Positions 1 through 6,826 of a stretch of DNA of 12,085 bases are shown here, piece after piece. A model generated the notes under the pieces. The model saw only the letters and a list, made by a program, of their open reading frames with translations, had not been told where the DNA came from and did no database searches. Location of the stretch: NCBI GenBank assembly GCA_947175285.1, contig CAMWMM010000097.1, forward strand, positions 1 to 12,085, written 5' to 3'. Origin of the DNA: an uncultured Lachnospiraceae bacterium (lineage in GTDB: Bacteria; Bacillota_A; Clostridia; Lachnospirales; Lachnospiraceae). Positions within the stretch are counted from its first letter, which is position 1; each line of letters begins with the position of its first letter. Made by a program: the position numbers and the translations under genes.

Positions 1-691
1 CACCGCCGAAATGTTGATCCACATGAAAATAATCAATGCAGTCATATTTATGTAGCGATGGTGCGCAGAAAATCGGATTCAGATATACTGCTGTGACTCC
101 CAGTTCTTTTAAATAAGGGATTTTTTGCCGTACTCCTTCCAAATCCCCACCGAAAAAGTCTAACGCATGACCTTTTTCAAACGGCATCGGAATGCTTTCC
201 CACTCTTTTACCTGTATTGTCTCATATCCATTATATTGATACTCACCATCTTTGACATCATTGTCAGGATTGCCGTTGCAGAATCGTTCCGGAAATATCT
301 GGTAAAAAACTGCATTCTTCACCCATGAGGGCTGCCTGTATTCTGCCAATAGCACAAAATCGTAGGTATGATCAGGAATGTGGGTCGTGATTTCCTTTTG
401 ATTATAATAGTAAATTACTTTGTCACACACCAGATAAAAATGATACTGCATCCGGCTTTCCGTTATTTCCAATTCAGCAGCATAGTATGCAAGTCCGTTT
501 TTTACTTTTTTCTTCTCCGCCTTGATCAGCCGTTCCGCCCCATTGGGAACGGTTCTCAAAAACACATGATTTACCGGTGCATCCTCATACATCCGAATCC
601 AAACCGTAACTGTTTCAAAAATTTCCGGCTGCGGATTGCTGACAAAGCACTCCGTCCCGTCGCTATAAACACTTTCTAACCACTGTTCCAT
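1..691 (-). CDS. GH13 alpha-glycosidase (neopullulanase/cyclomaltodextrinase-like), 3'-truncated by window edge
   Basis: This frame has no stop before the left edge; translating it by hand gives 230 complete codons from the ATG at 691. It begins MEQWLESVYSDG and follows an AGGAGGAGAAGT ribosome site, 22 bases after the upstream gene's stop. Residues 1-120 look like the beta-sandwich N-domain (CBM34-like) of neopullulanase-type enzymes, including FLRTVPNGAER at 44-54. The catalytic barrel starts near 122 with WVKNAVFYQIFPERF. It continues with DFFGGDLEGV at 178-187 and with region I, where LNPIF, HKYD and DYFHVDQHFG (220-229) follow one another, a hallmark of this GH13 group. The catalytic Asp/Glu/Asp residues lie beyond the window. 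There is no signal peptide, so the enzyme is probably cytoplasmic and acts on imported alpha-gluco-oligosaccharides. GH13 membership is secure; the exact specificity is not. Confidence 0.9.
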   Translation of the reverse strand, partial: MEQWLESVYSDGTECFVSNPQPEIFETVTVWIRMYEDAPVNHVFLRTVPNGAERLIKAEKKKVKNGLAYYAAELEITESRMQYHFYLVCDKVIYYYNQKEITTHIPDHTYDFVLLAEYRQPSWVKNAVFYQIFPERFCNGNPDNDVKDGEYQYNGYETIQVKEWESIPMPFEKGHALDFFGGDLEGVRQKIPYLKELGVTAVYLNPIFCAPSLHKYDCIDYFHVDQHFGG

Positions 692-713
692 ACTTCTCCT
701 CCTCTTACAAAAT

Positions 714-2150
714 CTATCGAAACATAATATCTTTCGTTGTCATTTCATCAATTTCAAATTTTCCGGTTCCTGGATCTGTGACTGTCTCTCCTAATATCTC
801 CAATCCCGCAATCGTCACCTGCGACACCAGATGTTCCTCATCAAAACCGGCAATGCGGGAACCGCAGAATTTTCCGCTCATGACATTCACATTTTCTAAC
901 TGTATGTTCCTGATGCTACCGCGTTTTTCTGTAGTTGCCCATCCTAAAGTGCCCGATATTACAAAATCAAGCAGATAAGGCATAACCGCACCATCCCCGC
1001 TTCCCATCTGTGCATCTTCCACCACGATATTCTCGTAGATTACATCTTCTACCAATGCCTCATCTGCATTATGTATAGAAATCACAGGTTTATGAAAATT
1101 ATGCAGCACACAGATATCTTTAAAATGGATATCCCTGATCACGGAATTTTCCATGCATCCTTTATTTGTCTCATAGCCTATCTCCATGGATTGTGCAAAA
1201 TCTGTCCACAACTGTATATCAGAAAAATGTATCTGTTCAGAGCTGCCCAAATAGTTTTTGATCACAAGGGAATCATCCCAGCTTCTGACAAAGCAATGCT
1301 TTACTTCGACTCTTTTGCATGACTGCAGCGTAATCCCGTCTCCATTTGGCCTGCAGGAGATAATCTTCAATCCACTGATCTGCATGTCAGTTGTATCATA
1401 TCCCTGACACACCCATGCATTCGAATTTAAGACCAGTATGTCCTTTACAACTACGTTTTTACAATGATCAAACTGCAGAGGCACGCGCGCCGCATCAGAC
1501 TGGCCTTTCCAGCCTTCATAGATAGAACCATCCAAAATACCCCGTCCAATCACGGTTACATTCTCCACATGATCTGCATATATTGTTCCATGCAGCACAG
1601 CACCGCCCGATATGTAAATGGTCTGTCCGCTCTGCATTGCAATCGTTCCCACATTCCATTCACCCGGACCATAATACACTACATTTTTATCTTCTGAATC
1701 CGGTATCCCTGTCTCTAATACATTGGCAAAAATATGAATTGCACGTTCCGGCGAGTCATTCAGTATGACCGTGTAAGTATCCGGCTGTTTGATCGAAAAG
1801 GAAATAATCTTTTGCGCCTTGTCTACAGCTGGTGCTATACCGTAACTTAATGGGTGTACAGATACCTGATCCGGCATCTGCCCCATAATCACAATTTCTA
1901 TATCTGCCTTTTCCTCAAAGTCAAAGCAGGCAATCGGTGTGCGTGATATTAACGGCATGAAGTTTTCATCCCAACTCCTGCTATGATTTACATTAGTATC
2001 ATACACATAACACTCTTGTCCATTGATCTTAATGCGGATATCCACACAATGTTTTAATGCAAAATCCCGTTCGCTTTCTGATGCCGCTGCCTTGTCATCT
2101 GCCGTAGCATCTTTTAAAGACTCCGGCCCACCATAAAGATATGTTTTCAT
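714..2150 (-). CDS. Cytoplasmic right-handed beta-helix glycosidase, GH49/GH28-type (dextranase/isopullulanase-like)
   Basis: A 478-residue protein, paralogous along its whole length to the product of 5125-6663 but starting directly at MKTYLYGGPESLKDA, with no hydrophobic leader. ATG at 2150 is preceded by GGAGG at a 7-base spacing. Residues 1-155 form a sandwich-like N-domain with VYDTNVNHSRSW (49-60) and VHPLSYGIAP (98-107), and the fold then moves into the helix at PGEW (162-165). Beta-helix coils follow, with GRGILDG (202-208). The acid cluster expected of GH28/GH49 enzymes is present: NGD at 269-271, WDDS with D292/D293, and EIGYET at 323-328. In GH49 dextranases three Asp residues in the same arrangement are catalytic. 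The adjacent GH65, pgmB and GH13 genes argue for an alpha-glucan rather than a pectin substrate. Fold and clan are fairly firm; family number and substrate are inferred. An intracellular polymer-type hydrolase is unusual. Confidence 0.62.
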   Translation of the reverse strand: MKTYLYGGPESLKDATADDKAAASESERDFALKHCVDIRIKINGQECYVYDTNVNHSRSWDENFMPLISRTPIACFDFEEKADIEIVIMGQMPDQVSVHPLSYGIAPAVDKAQKIISFSIKQPDTYTVILNDSPERAIHIFANVLETGIPDSEDKNVVYYGPGEWNVGTIAMQSGQTIYISGGAVLHGTIYADHVENVTVIGRGILDGSIYEGWKGQSDAARVPLQFDHCKNVVVKDILVLNSNAWVCQGYDTTDMQISGLKIISCRPNGDGITLQSCKRVEVKHCFVRSWDDSLVIKNYLGSSEQIHFSDIQLWTDFAQSMEIGYETNKGCMENSVIRDIHFKDICVLHNFHKPVISIHNADEALVEDVIYENIVVEDAQMGSGDGAVMPYLLDFVISGTLGWATTEKRGSIRNIQLENVNVMSGKFCGSRIAGFDEEHLVSQVTIAGLEILGETVTDPGTGKFEIDEMTTKDIMFR

Positions 2151-2189
2151 CTCAAACCTCCATCTGTCCGTTGATACCGGACTTATTTT

Positions 2190-2834
2190 TTATGCCAGCA
2201 TCCTGTCCCATTCTGTCACTTCGTTTAATCCGCGTGCCTGATAAGTTGCCCCAAGTTCCTGATAATAAGGGCCTACTCCCAACGATTTCATTCCTGCTGC
2301 CTTAGCTGCCACAATACCAGCTGCCGAATCTTCAACTACCAGACATTCTTCATTAGAAAGCCCCAGCTTCTGTGCAGCTACCAGAAATACTTCCGGATCT
2401 GGCTTGGATTTTGTAATATCCAGACCACAGCTTACTTTATCAATATACGTCTTTAACCCTGTTTTCTCCAGGATCATCGGTGTATTTTTACTCACGGAAC
2501 CAACACCGATCAGAATCCCTCTTTCCCGTAAGAACTTCAAATTTTCAAATACACCGGGCAATACCGCATCCTGTGTCAGTTCCTGCAGGAATTCTTTATA
2601 ATATGTATTTTTCTGTTCTGCCAACGCTTCCTTTTCTTCCTGTGTATACGCCACAGTGCCCTTGCCCAGAACCACTTCTAAAGATTCCATGCGGCTGACG
2701 CCACGCTGCTTTTCATCATCTTCCTTCGTAAAATCAGTGATCCCTAATTCTTCTGCCAGCTTCTTCCATGCCTTATAATGCAATTCATCCGTAGAAACCA
2801 GCACGCCATCTAAATCAAAAATAACACCTTTCAT
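2190..2834 (-). CDS. pgmB: Beta-phosphoglucomutase (HAD superfamily)
   Basis: Converts beta-glucose 1-phosphate to glucose 6-phosphate through a beta-glucose 1,6-bisphosphate intermediate in the cytoplasm. The 214-residue length is normal. HAD motif I is FDLDGV, with D7 as the phosphoryl-accepting nucleophile and D9 as general acid/base. Cap-domain residues DELHYKAW (H19, W23) and RGVSR (R48) match the substrate-binding elements of the Lactococcus lactis enzyme at a one-residue offset. Motif II/III are SVSKN (S115, K116, N117) and K144 in KSKPDPE; motif IV is VEDSAAG with E168/D169 for Mg2+. The start ATG follows AAGGA by nine bases, and the gene lies 23 bases after the GH65 gene. GH65 phosphorylases release beta-glucose 1-phosphate, so the pair forms a complete route into glycolysis. 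No key residue is missing. Confidence 0.94.
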   Translation of the reverse strand: MKGVIFDLDGVLVSTDELHYKAWKKLAEELGITDFTKEDDEKQRGVSRMESLEVVLGKGTVAYTQEEKEALAEQKNTYYKEFLQELTQDAVLPGVFENLKFLRERGILIGVGSVSKNTPMILEKTGLKTYIDKVSCGLDITKSKPDPEVFLVAAQKLGLSNEECLVVEDSAAGIVAAKAAGMKSLGVGPYYQELGATYQARGLNEVTEWDRMLA

Positions 2835-2857
2835 TTCATCTATTCCTTCTGCATCCC

Positions 2858-5041
2858 CTATGCTATCTTGTCAATCGTTACACCGCTTTTTGTTGCCGTA
2901 ATCTCATAAACCTCTTTTCTATATATCATCCTGAATTTTAATTTCTTCCATGTCTTAGGCAGTCTGGGCTGTGCAGTAATTTTCCCACCTTTCACACGAA
3001 CCCCGCCAAAGCCAAAAATGGCTGTCATATAAGCCCCGCCTGCTGCTGCCGGGTGAGTGCCGCCAATATAAATATCTCCTGCCCATTCCTTTCCGCCTCC
3101 CTTTTTATCTGCCTCTGCGGATTTTCTGAAAAAGGGATACGCTTCTTCCTGGTGTCCGCAGACACAGGCAAGAATACTGTACATACAGGCGCTAAGCGAG
3201 GAACCATGCTCCGTCCGCGGCTCGTAATATTTCCAGTTATGCCATTTTTGTTCCTCCGTAAAATCTTCCGGAAACATGACCATCCAGGTAATCACGTCTG
3301 CCTGCTTGATGATCTGGGTGTCTGATGCCACACCATATGCTCCGCCCCAATATTCCCTTTCGTTCAGAAGCCTGTTTCGCACCGCATTCACCGTGGTATC
3401 CTCCAAATCACGGTACCCGTCAAACTGTGCTACGATACCGTCCTGATCCGGCTTGGGAATATATAATTTCTCCGCATCTTCTTTGAATCGTTCAACAAAT
3501 CCCTGTTTTTTGTACTCCTGCACTTCCTGCAAAAGTTTTTCATCTGCCTCACTGTCATTCAATATATTGCAGGCTTCCTCAAAGACAAATTTTGCCATGC
3601 GGTTAGTGTATCCGTTATTATTCACACGCTCATGATACTCGTCCGGACCGATTACATCCCGCAGCTCATATAACTCTGTGTGCGCTTTGCAAAGCAGCAT
3701 GGAATCATAAAATTTCGCACATTCCAATATGACTTTAGCACCGCCTGTGTAAAGCAGTTCCTTATCCCCTGTCCGTTCCAGATATTTTACGAGCCCATAT
3801 ACGATTGCCGCCGAAATATGTATCTGCTTGTCCTTAAAATAGGTTCTCATAGGACGTCCCGTAAATACATCTGTCACATTGTAGTCACTGCACGCATCGA
3901 AACCACCCTCCTGTGACTCCCACGCATAAAAGGCTCCCTGATACCCATACTGTGCAGCTTTTTTCTGCGCTCCTGACAATGTATCAATCCGGTACCGCAG
4001 CAGCGTTCTTGCCACCCCGGGCTGGCAATTCAGGAAAAAATCAAGCATAAACATCTCCGTATCCCAAAAAACAGCCCCCTTATAGGTCTGACCAGACAAT
4101 CCTCTCGCGGGAATTGACAGACTTTCCGCATGGAAAGGCGCAATACTGAGTAAATGATATAAGGAATAATTCAGAGCTTCCTCAGCCTCCTGATCCCCGT
4201 CTATCTCAACTTCGCTTGTTTCCCATAACTTTTCCCAGCACTGGATCTGTTCCCTTTTCAAGCAGACATACCCGGATTTCACTTCTTCCCTTATTGCTTC
4301 CTTCGCCTGCGCTAACGGTTCCTTTCCATCCTTGCTTGTAAAGATTGCCGCTGACTTCTCTATGACCACTGGTTTATTAGGTTCCACTGAAAAATAAATT
4401 TTACGCAGACACCTGTTTTGTGTTTCAACACACAATTGCTTCATCCCGTCATCTTTTTTGATGTACTCTACCACCGCTACCCTGTCCCGGCTTTCATGTG
4501 TCACAGCTTCCATCAGCAGCATGCCACCCTCTGCCTTTGTCAGAATCTCATCATAATGTGGTCCGTTAATATCCCATACTTCTCCATCAATTCCTGTTTG
4601 CAGTTCAATATCTGCATGAAAATCCGCCATAACGAATAACTGCATACAGATCATATGTTTTTTCCCCATATGGGCGAATCGCTCCGAAGTAATCGTCATC
4701 TGACCACACTGAGTCTGAAATTTCGTCTCCCTGCGCACCAGGCCGTGCCGGTAATCCACCTGATGCACATGATTTTTTGCGCTTCGTCCGGGAAGGCTAA
4801 GCTCTTCACCGTTTACAATCACTTTTGTAAATAAAGGATTGGGTGCGTTTAACGGCTCTCTCCAGCCATCCCCCACCTTGTCGTAAATACCGCCAAGATT
4901 GATTGCCGGCAGCTGCTCTTTCTCATACTCTTCCAGCGTACCTCTGATCCCCATGTACCCATTTCCACAAAAGAACCTGTTTCCGTTTGTTGCAATTTCG
5001 TTTTTGTCATAACCATCCTTTTCCAGTATCCAGTCTTTCAT
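2858..5041 (-). CDS. GH65 inverting disaccharide phosphorylase (maltose/nigerose/kojibiose/trehalose phosphorylase family)
   Basis: Phosphorolyses an alpha-glucosidic disaccharide or short oligosaccharide to beta-glucose 1-phosphate plus the remaining sugar. I start it at ATG 5041 (727 residues, MKDWILEKDGYDKNE) because AAAGGAG lies eight bases upstream; a TTG at 5083 in the same frame would add 14 unlikely residues. Residues 1-250 are the beta-sandwich N-domain. The (alpha/alpha)6 barrel carries KGAVFWDTEMFM (321-332; W326 and D327 in the glucose site), IGPDEYHER with the general acid Glu468, IIKQAD (577-582), the phosphate-site motif TEHGSSLS (610-617) and GGTHPAAAGG (660-669). A short beta C-domain ends the protein. 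There is no signal peptide. Family and catalytic competence are clear. The acceptor-side loops that set linkage preference cannot be assigned by eye, so linkage is left open. The pgmB gene follows 23 bases downstream. Confidence 0.94.
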   Translation of the reverse strand: MKDWILEKDGYDKNEIATNGNRFFCGNGYMGIRGTLEEYEKEQLPAINLGGIYDKVGDGWREPLNAPNPLFTKVIVNGEELSLPGRSAKNHVHQVDYRHGLVRRETKFQTQCGQMTITSERFAHMGKKHMICMQLFVMADFHADIELQTGIDGEVWDINGPHYDEILTKAEGGMLLMEAVTHESRDRVAVVEYIKKDDGMKQLCVETQNRCLRKIYFSVEPNKPVVIEKSAAIFTSKDGKEPLAQAKEAIREEVKSGYVCLKREQIQCWEKLWETSEVEIDGDQEAEEALNYSLYHLLSIAPFHAESLSIPARGLSGQTYKGAVFWDTEMFMLDFFLNCQPGVARTLLRYRIDTLSGAQKKAAQYGYQGAFYAWESQEGGFDACSDYNVTDVFTGRPMRTYFKDKQIHISAAIVYGLVKYLERTGDKELLYTGGAKVILECAKFYDSMLLCKAHTELYELRDVIGPDEYHERVNNNGYTNRMAKFVFEEACNILNDSEADEKLLQEVQEYKKQGFVERFKEDAEKLYIPKPDQDGIVAQFDGYRDLEDTTVNAVRNRLLNEREYWGGAYGVASDTQIIKQADVITWMVMFPEDFTEEQKWHNWKYYEPRTEHGSSLSACMYSILACVCGHQEEAYPFFRKSAEADKKGGGKEWAGDIYIGGTHPAAAGGAYMTAIFGFGGVRVKGGKITAQPRLPKTWKKLKFRMIYRKEVYEITATKSGVTIDKIA

Positions 5042-5049
5042 CCCAATCT

Positions 5050-5056
5050 CTCCTTT
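5050..5056 (-). promoter_or_regulatory. Ribosome binding site fixing the GH65 start
   Basis: On the minus strand this reads AAAGGAG, followed eight bases later by ATG at 5041. It selects that ATG over the in-frame TTG at 5083. The site would lie inside the reading frame if the TTG were used, which argues against the longer version. Confidence 0.8.
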
Positions 5057-5124
5057 TATCTCCGAAAAATGTTCAAATAACAACTCTGTCCCTTTACCAG
5101 ATCCTAGAGTCCAGGAAAAATTAT

Positions 5125-6663
5125 TTACTCAAATGTAATGCGTTCTGTCGTGGCATCATCTATTGTAAATTTTCCTGTTTGTGCATCCTCGATCCGCTCC
5201 CCTAAAATTTCCAGATTTGAAATTGTAATATCCGTAATCTTGTGGTTTTCATCAAATCCTTTGATGCGTGAACTGCAAAATCTCCCCGAAAGAACTTTTA
5301 CATTATCAATCGTAATATTATGGATCGTTCCACGTTCTTTCGTGGATGACCAGCTTCCGTTTTCTGCAATGTGCAAATCAATCAAATACGGCATCTGATC
5401 TCCATCACCGCTTCCCATTTGTGCATCCTCAACCGTAATATTCCGAAAAATGACATCCGACACCACTGCATCATCTGCATTATGTACGGAAATAACCGGC
5501 TTATGGAAGTTGTGGAGTACATAGATATCAGTAAAAGTAATATCCTGAATGGAAGAATCCTCCATTTTCCCCTTATTTGTTTCGTATCCTATTTCCATAG
5601 ACTGTGCGAAATCCGTCCAAATCTGCATATTGGAGAATTGGATATTGCTTGAATTCCGATAATAATTCTTAACCACAAGGGAATCATCCCAGCTCCGTAC
5701 AAATCCGTTCTTTACCTCCACATTCCGGCAGGACTGTAATGTAATGCCGTCACTGTTTGGTCTGCAGGATATGATCTTCAACCCGTCAATTACCAAATCT
5801 TCTGTTTCAAACCCCTGACAAACCCATGCATTCGAATTGAGTACAAGAACATCCTGTATTTTTACATTTTTGCAGGCATTAAACTCCAATGGCACAAACG
5901 AGGCACGTCCCCTCCATCCGGGCAGTTTGGAACCATCAATAATGCCTCTTCCCATAACGGTAATATTATCTTTTCCCTCTGCCTGAACCGTCCCATGAAC
6001 GACTGCACCGCCTGCAATATAGAGAGTCTGCCCGTCTTGCAGGTGGATTCTATTCATATCCCATTCACCCGGTTCTACATAAATTACATTCTCATCCTCA
6101 AAGTCCGGCACTTCCGTCTCTAATGGATTTGCAAAAATGTGAACTGCCCGTTCCGGTGAGTCATTAAACTGTACTGTATATGTATCCGGTTCTTTGACAG
6201 AGAAAGAGACAGTGTGATTTTCCTTATCAATTTTTGGCTCAATCCCATAACTGAGCGGGCTGACTGTCACCTTCTCCAAATCTTGTCCGGGAACAGTAAT
6301 CTCAATATCCGCCCTGCCCTCAAAATCAAAATATGTGATTGGTGTACGGGACAGCTTCGGCAGGTAATCGCTAGTCCATGACCGGCTATGATTGACATTG
6401 GTATCATAGACATAGCAATCCAGCCCGTTTACTTTAATGCTGGTATCCACACAGTGCTTTAATGTAATATCCCTGTCAGCTTCTGATGCTGCCGCCAAAT
6501 CCTCTTCGGAAGCGTCCTCCAGGGTTTCCGGTCCGGGATACAAAACCAGCTTCTGTTTTGTGCCGATGATTCCTGTCTGATCAATTACTGCTATTCCTGC
6601 TATCACTAAAAACACTGCAGCAATCAGAACAACTTTTACTGTTTTTTGGTGCTTTCCTCTCAT
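5125..6663 (-). CDS. Membrane-anchored or secreted right-handed beta-helix glycosidase, GH49/GH28-type (dextranase/isopullulanase-like)
   Basis: A 512-residue protein starting at ATG 6663, with AAAGGA nine bases upstream. Residues 1-10 are basic and 11-27 are hydrophobic (VVLIAAVFLVIAGIAVI) with no lipobox cysteine, so the protein is probably anchored by an uncleaved signal or secreted. The N-domain (about 40-195) contains VYDTNVNHSRSW (85-96), ADIEITV (118-124) and VHIFANPLE (174-182), resembling the sandwich domain that precedes the helix in GH49 enzymes. The beta-helix starts near PGEW (198-201). The putative catalytic cluster is NSD (303-305), WDDS with D326/D327, and EIGYET at 357-362. 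It aligns across its length with the leaderless protein at 714-2150. I infer endo-type attack on an extracellular alpha-glucan that supplies the adjacent transporter. A polygalacturonase-like role is possible from fold alone but does not fit the neighbours. Confidence 0.63.
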   Translation of the reverse strand: MRGKHQKTVKVVLIAAVFLVIAGIAVIDQTGIIGTKQKLVLYPGPETLEDASEEDLAAASEADRDITLKHCVDTSIKVNGLDCYVYDTNVNHSRSWTSDYLPKLSRTPITYFDFEGRADIEITVPGQDLEKVTVSPLSYGIEPKIDKENHTVSFSVKEPDTYTVQFNDSPERAVHIFANPLETEVPDFEDENVIYVEPGEWDMNRIHLQDGQTLYIAGGAVVHGTVQAEGKDNITVMGRGIIDGSKLPGWRGRASFVPLEFNACKNVKIQDVLVLNSNAWVCQGFETEDLVIDGLKIISCRPNSDGITLQSCRNVEVKNGFVRSWDDSLVVKNYYRNSSNIQFSNMQIWTDFAQSMEIGYETNKGKMEDSSIQDITFTDIYVLHNFHKPVISVHNADDAVVSDVIFRNITVEDAQMGSGDGDQMPYLIDLHIAENGSWSSTKERGTIHNITIDNVKVLSGRFCSSRIKGFDENHKITDITISNLEILGERIEDAQTGKFTIDDATTERITFE

Positions 6664-6691
6664 AACTCATTTTCCTTTCTTCACTTTTAAA

Positions 6692-6756
6692 AATAAGCTA
6701 CAGACATTTTTGCAGTAAAAATCATTGATACAATCTTAAAATGTCCATAGCTTATT
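6692..6756 (-). promoter_or_regulatory. Long inverted repeat upstream of the anchored glycosidase gene (possible attenuator or 3'-end hairpin)
   Basis: Two 19-base arms, 6692-6710 and 6738-6756, are separated by a 27-base loop. The arms differ from perfect complementarity at two adjacent positions. On minus-strand RNA these become U-G and G-U pairs, so all 19 positions pair, whereas plus-strand RNA would have two C-A mismatches. The 3' arm ends in UUAUU followed directly by UUU, giving a weak U-tract, and the start codon of the glycosidase lies 28 bases further on. The ribosome site at 6673-6678 is outside the stem. It could be a partial terminator that lowers readthrough from the binding-protein genes, or an mRNA-stabilising element; sequence alone does not decide. 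Confidence 0.6.
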
Positions 6757-6780
6757 CATAAATACACATCACTTCTATGT

Positions 6781-6815
6781 AGTGGCAGAATAGTTCGAAG
6801 AACCGTTCTGCCACT
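6781..6815 (-). other. Stem-loop just after the sugar-binding protein 2 gene
   Basis: Perfect 10-base arms AGTGGCAGAA (6781-6790) and TTCTGCCACT (6806-6815) enclose a second small stem, GTTC/GAAC, with a three-base loop. On the minus strand it begins 11 bases after the stop codon at 6827-6829. Neither strand has a U-tract after it, so it is not a standard intrinsic terminator. A 3'-protective or processing hairpin that separates the expression of the binding protein from the downstream enzymes is the likelier role. Confidence 0.6.
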
Positions 6816-6826
6816 GTGTTCATCAC

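Noticed and set aside
368..679. Plus-strand open frame of 103 residues near the left edge
   Set aside because: It lies entirely antisense to the GH13 coding frame and has no family resemblance or convincing ribosome site.
5042..5083. Fourteen-residue extension of the GH65 protein from a TTG at 5083
   Set aside because: There is no ribosome site before the TTG, while AAAGGAG precedes ATG 5041 at a good distance.
5103..5115. Imperfect 13-base palindrome CCTAGAGTCCAGG in the gap between the anchored glycosidase and GH65 genes
   Set aside because: Too short and imperfect to call an operator or terminator; one such palindrome is expected by chance in a window this size.
714..6663. Pectin/polygalacturonase role for the beta-helix enzymes
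   Set aside because: The fold allows it, but GH65, pgmB and GH13 neighbours point to glucose polymers, and no uronate catabolism gene is present.
6664..6826. An internal promoter in the 163-base gap
   Set aside because: TGGACA occurs on the minus strand, but no good TATAAT-like box lies 16-18 bases after it; other AT-rich matches are weak.
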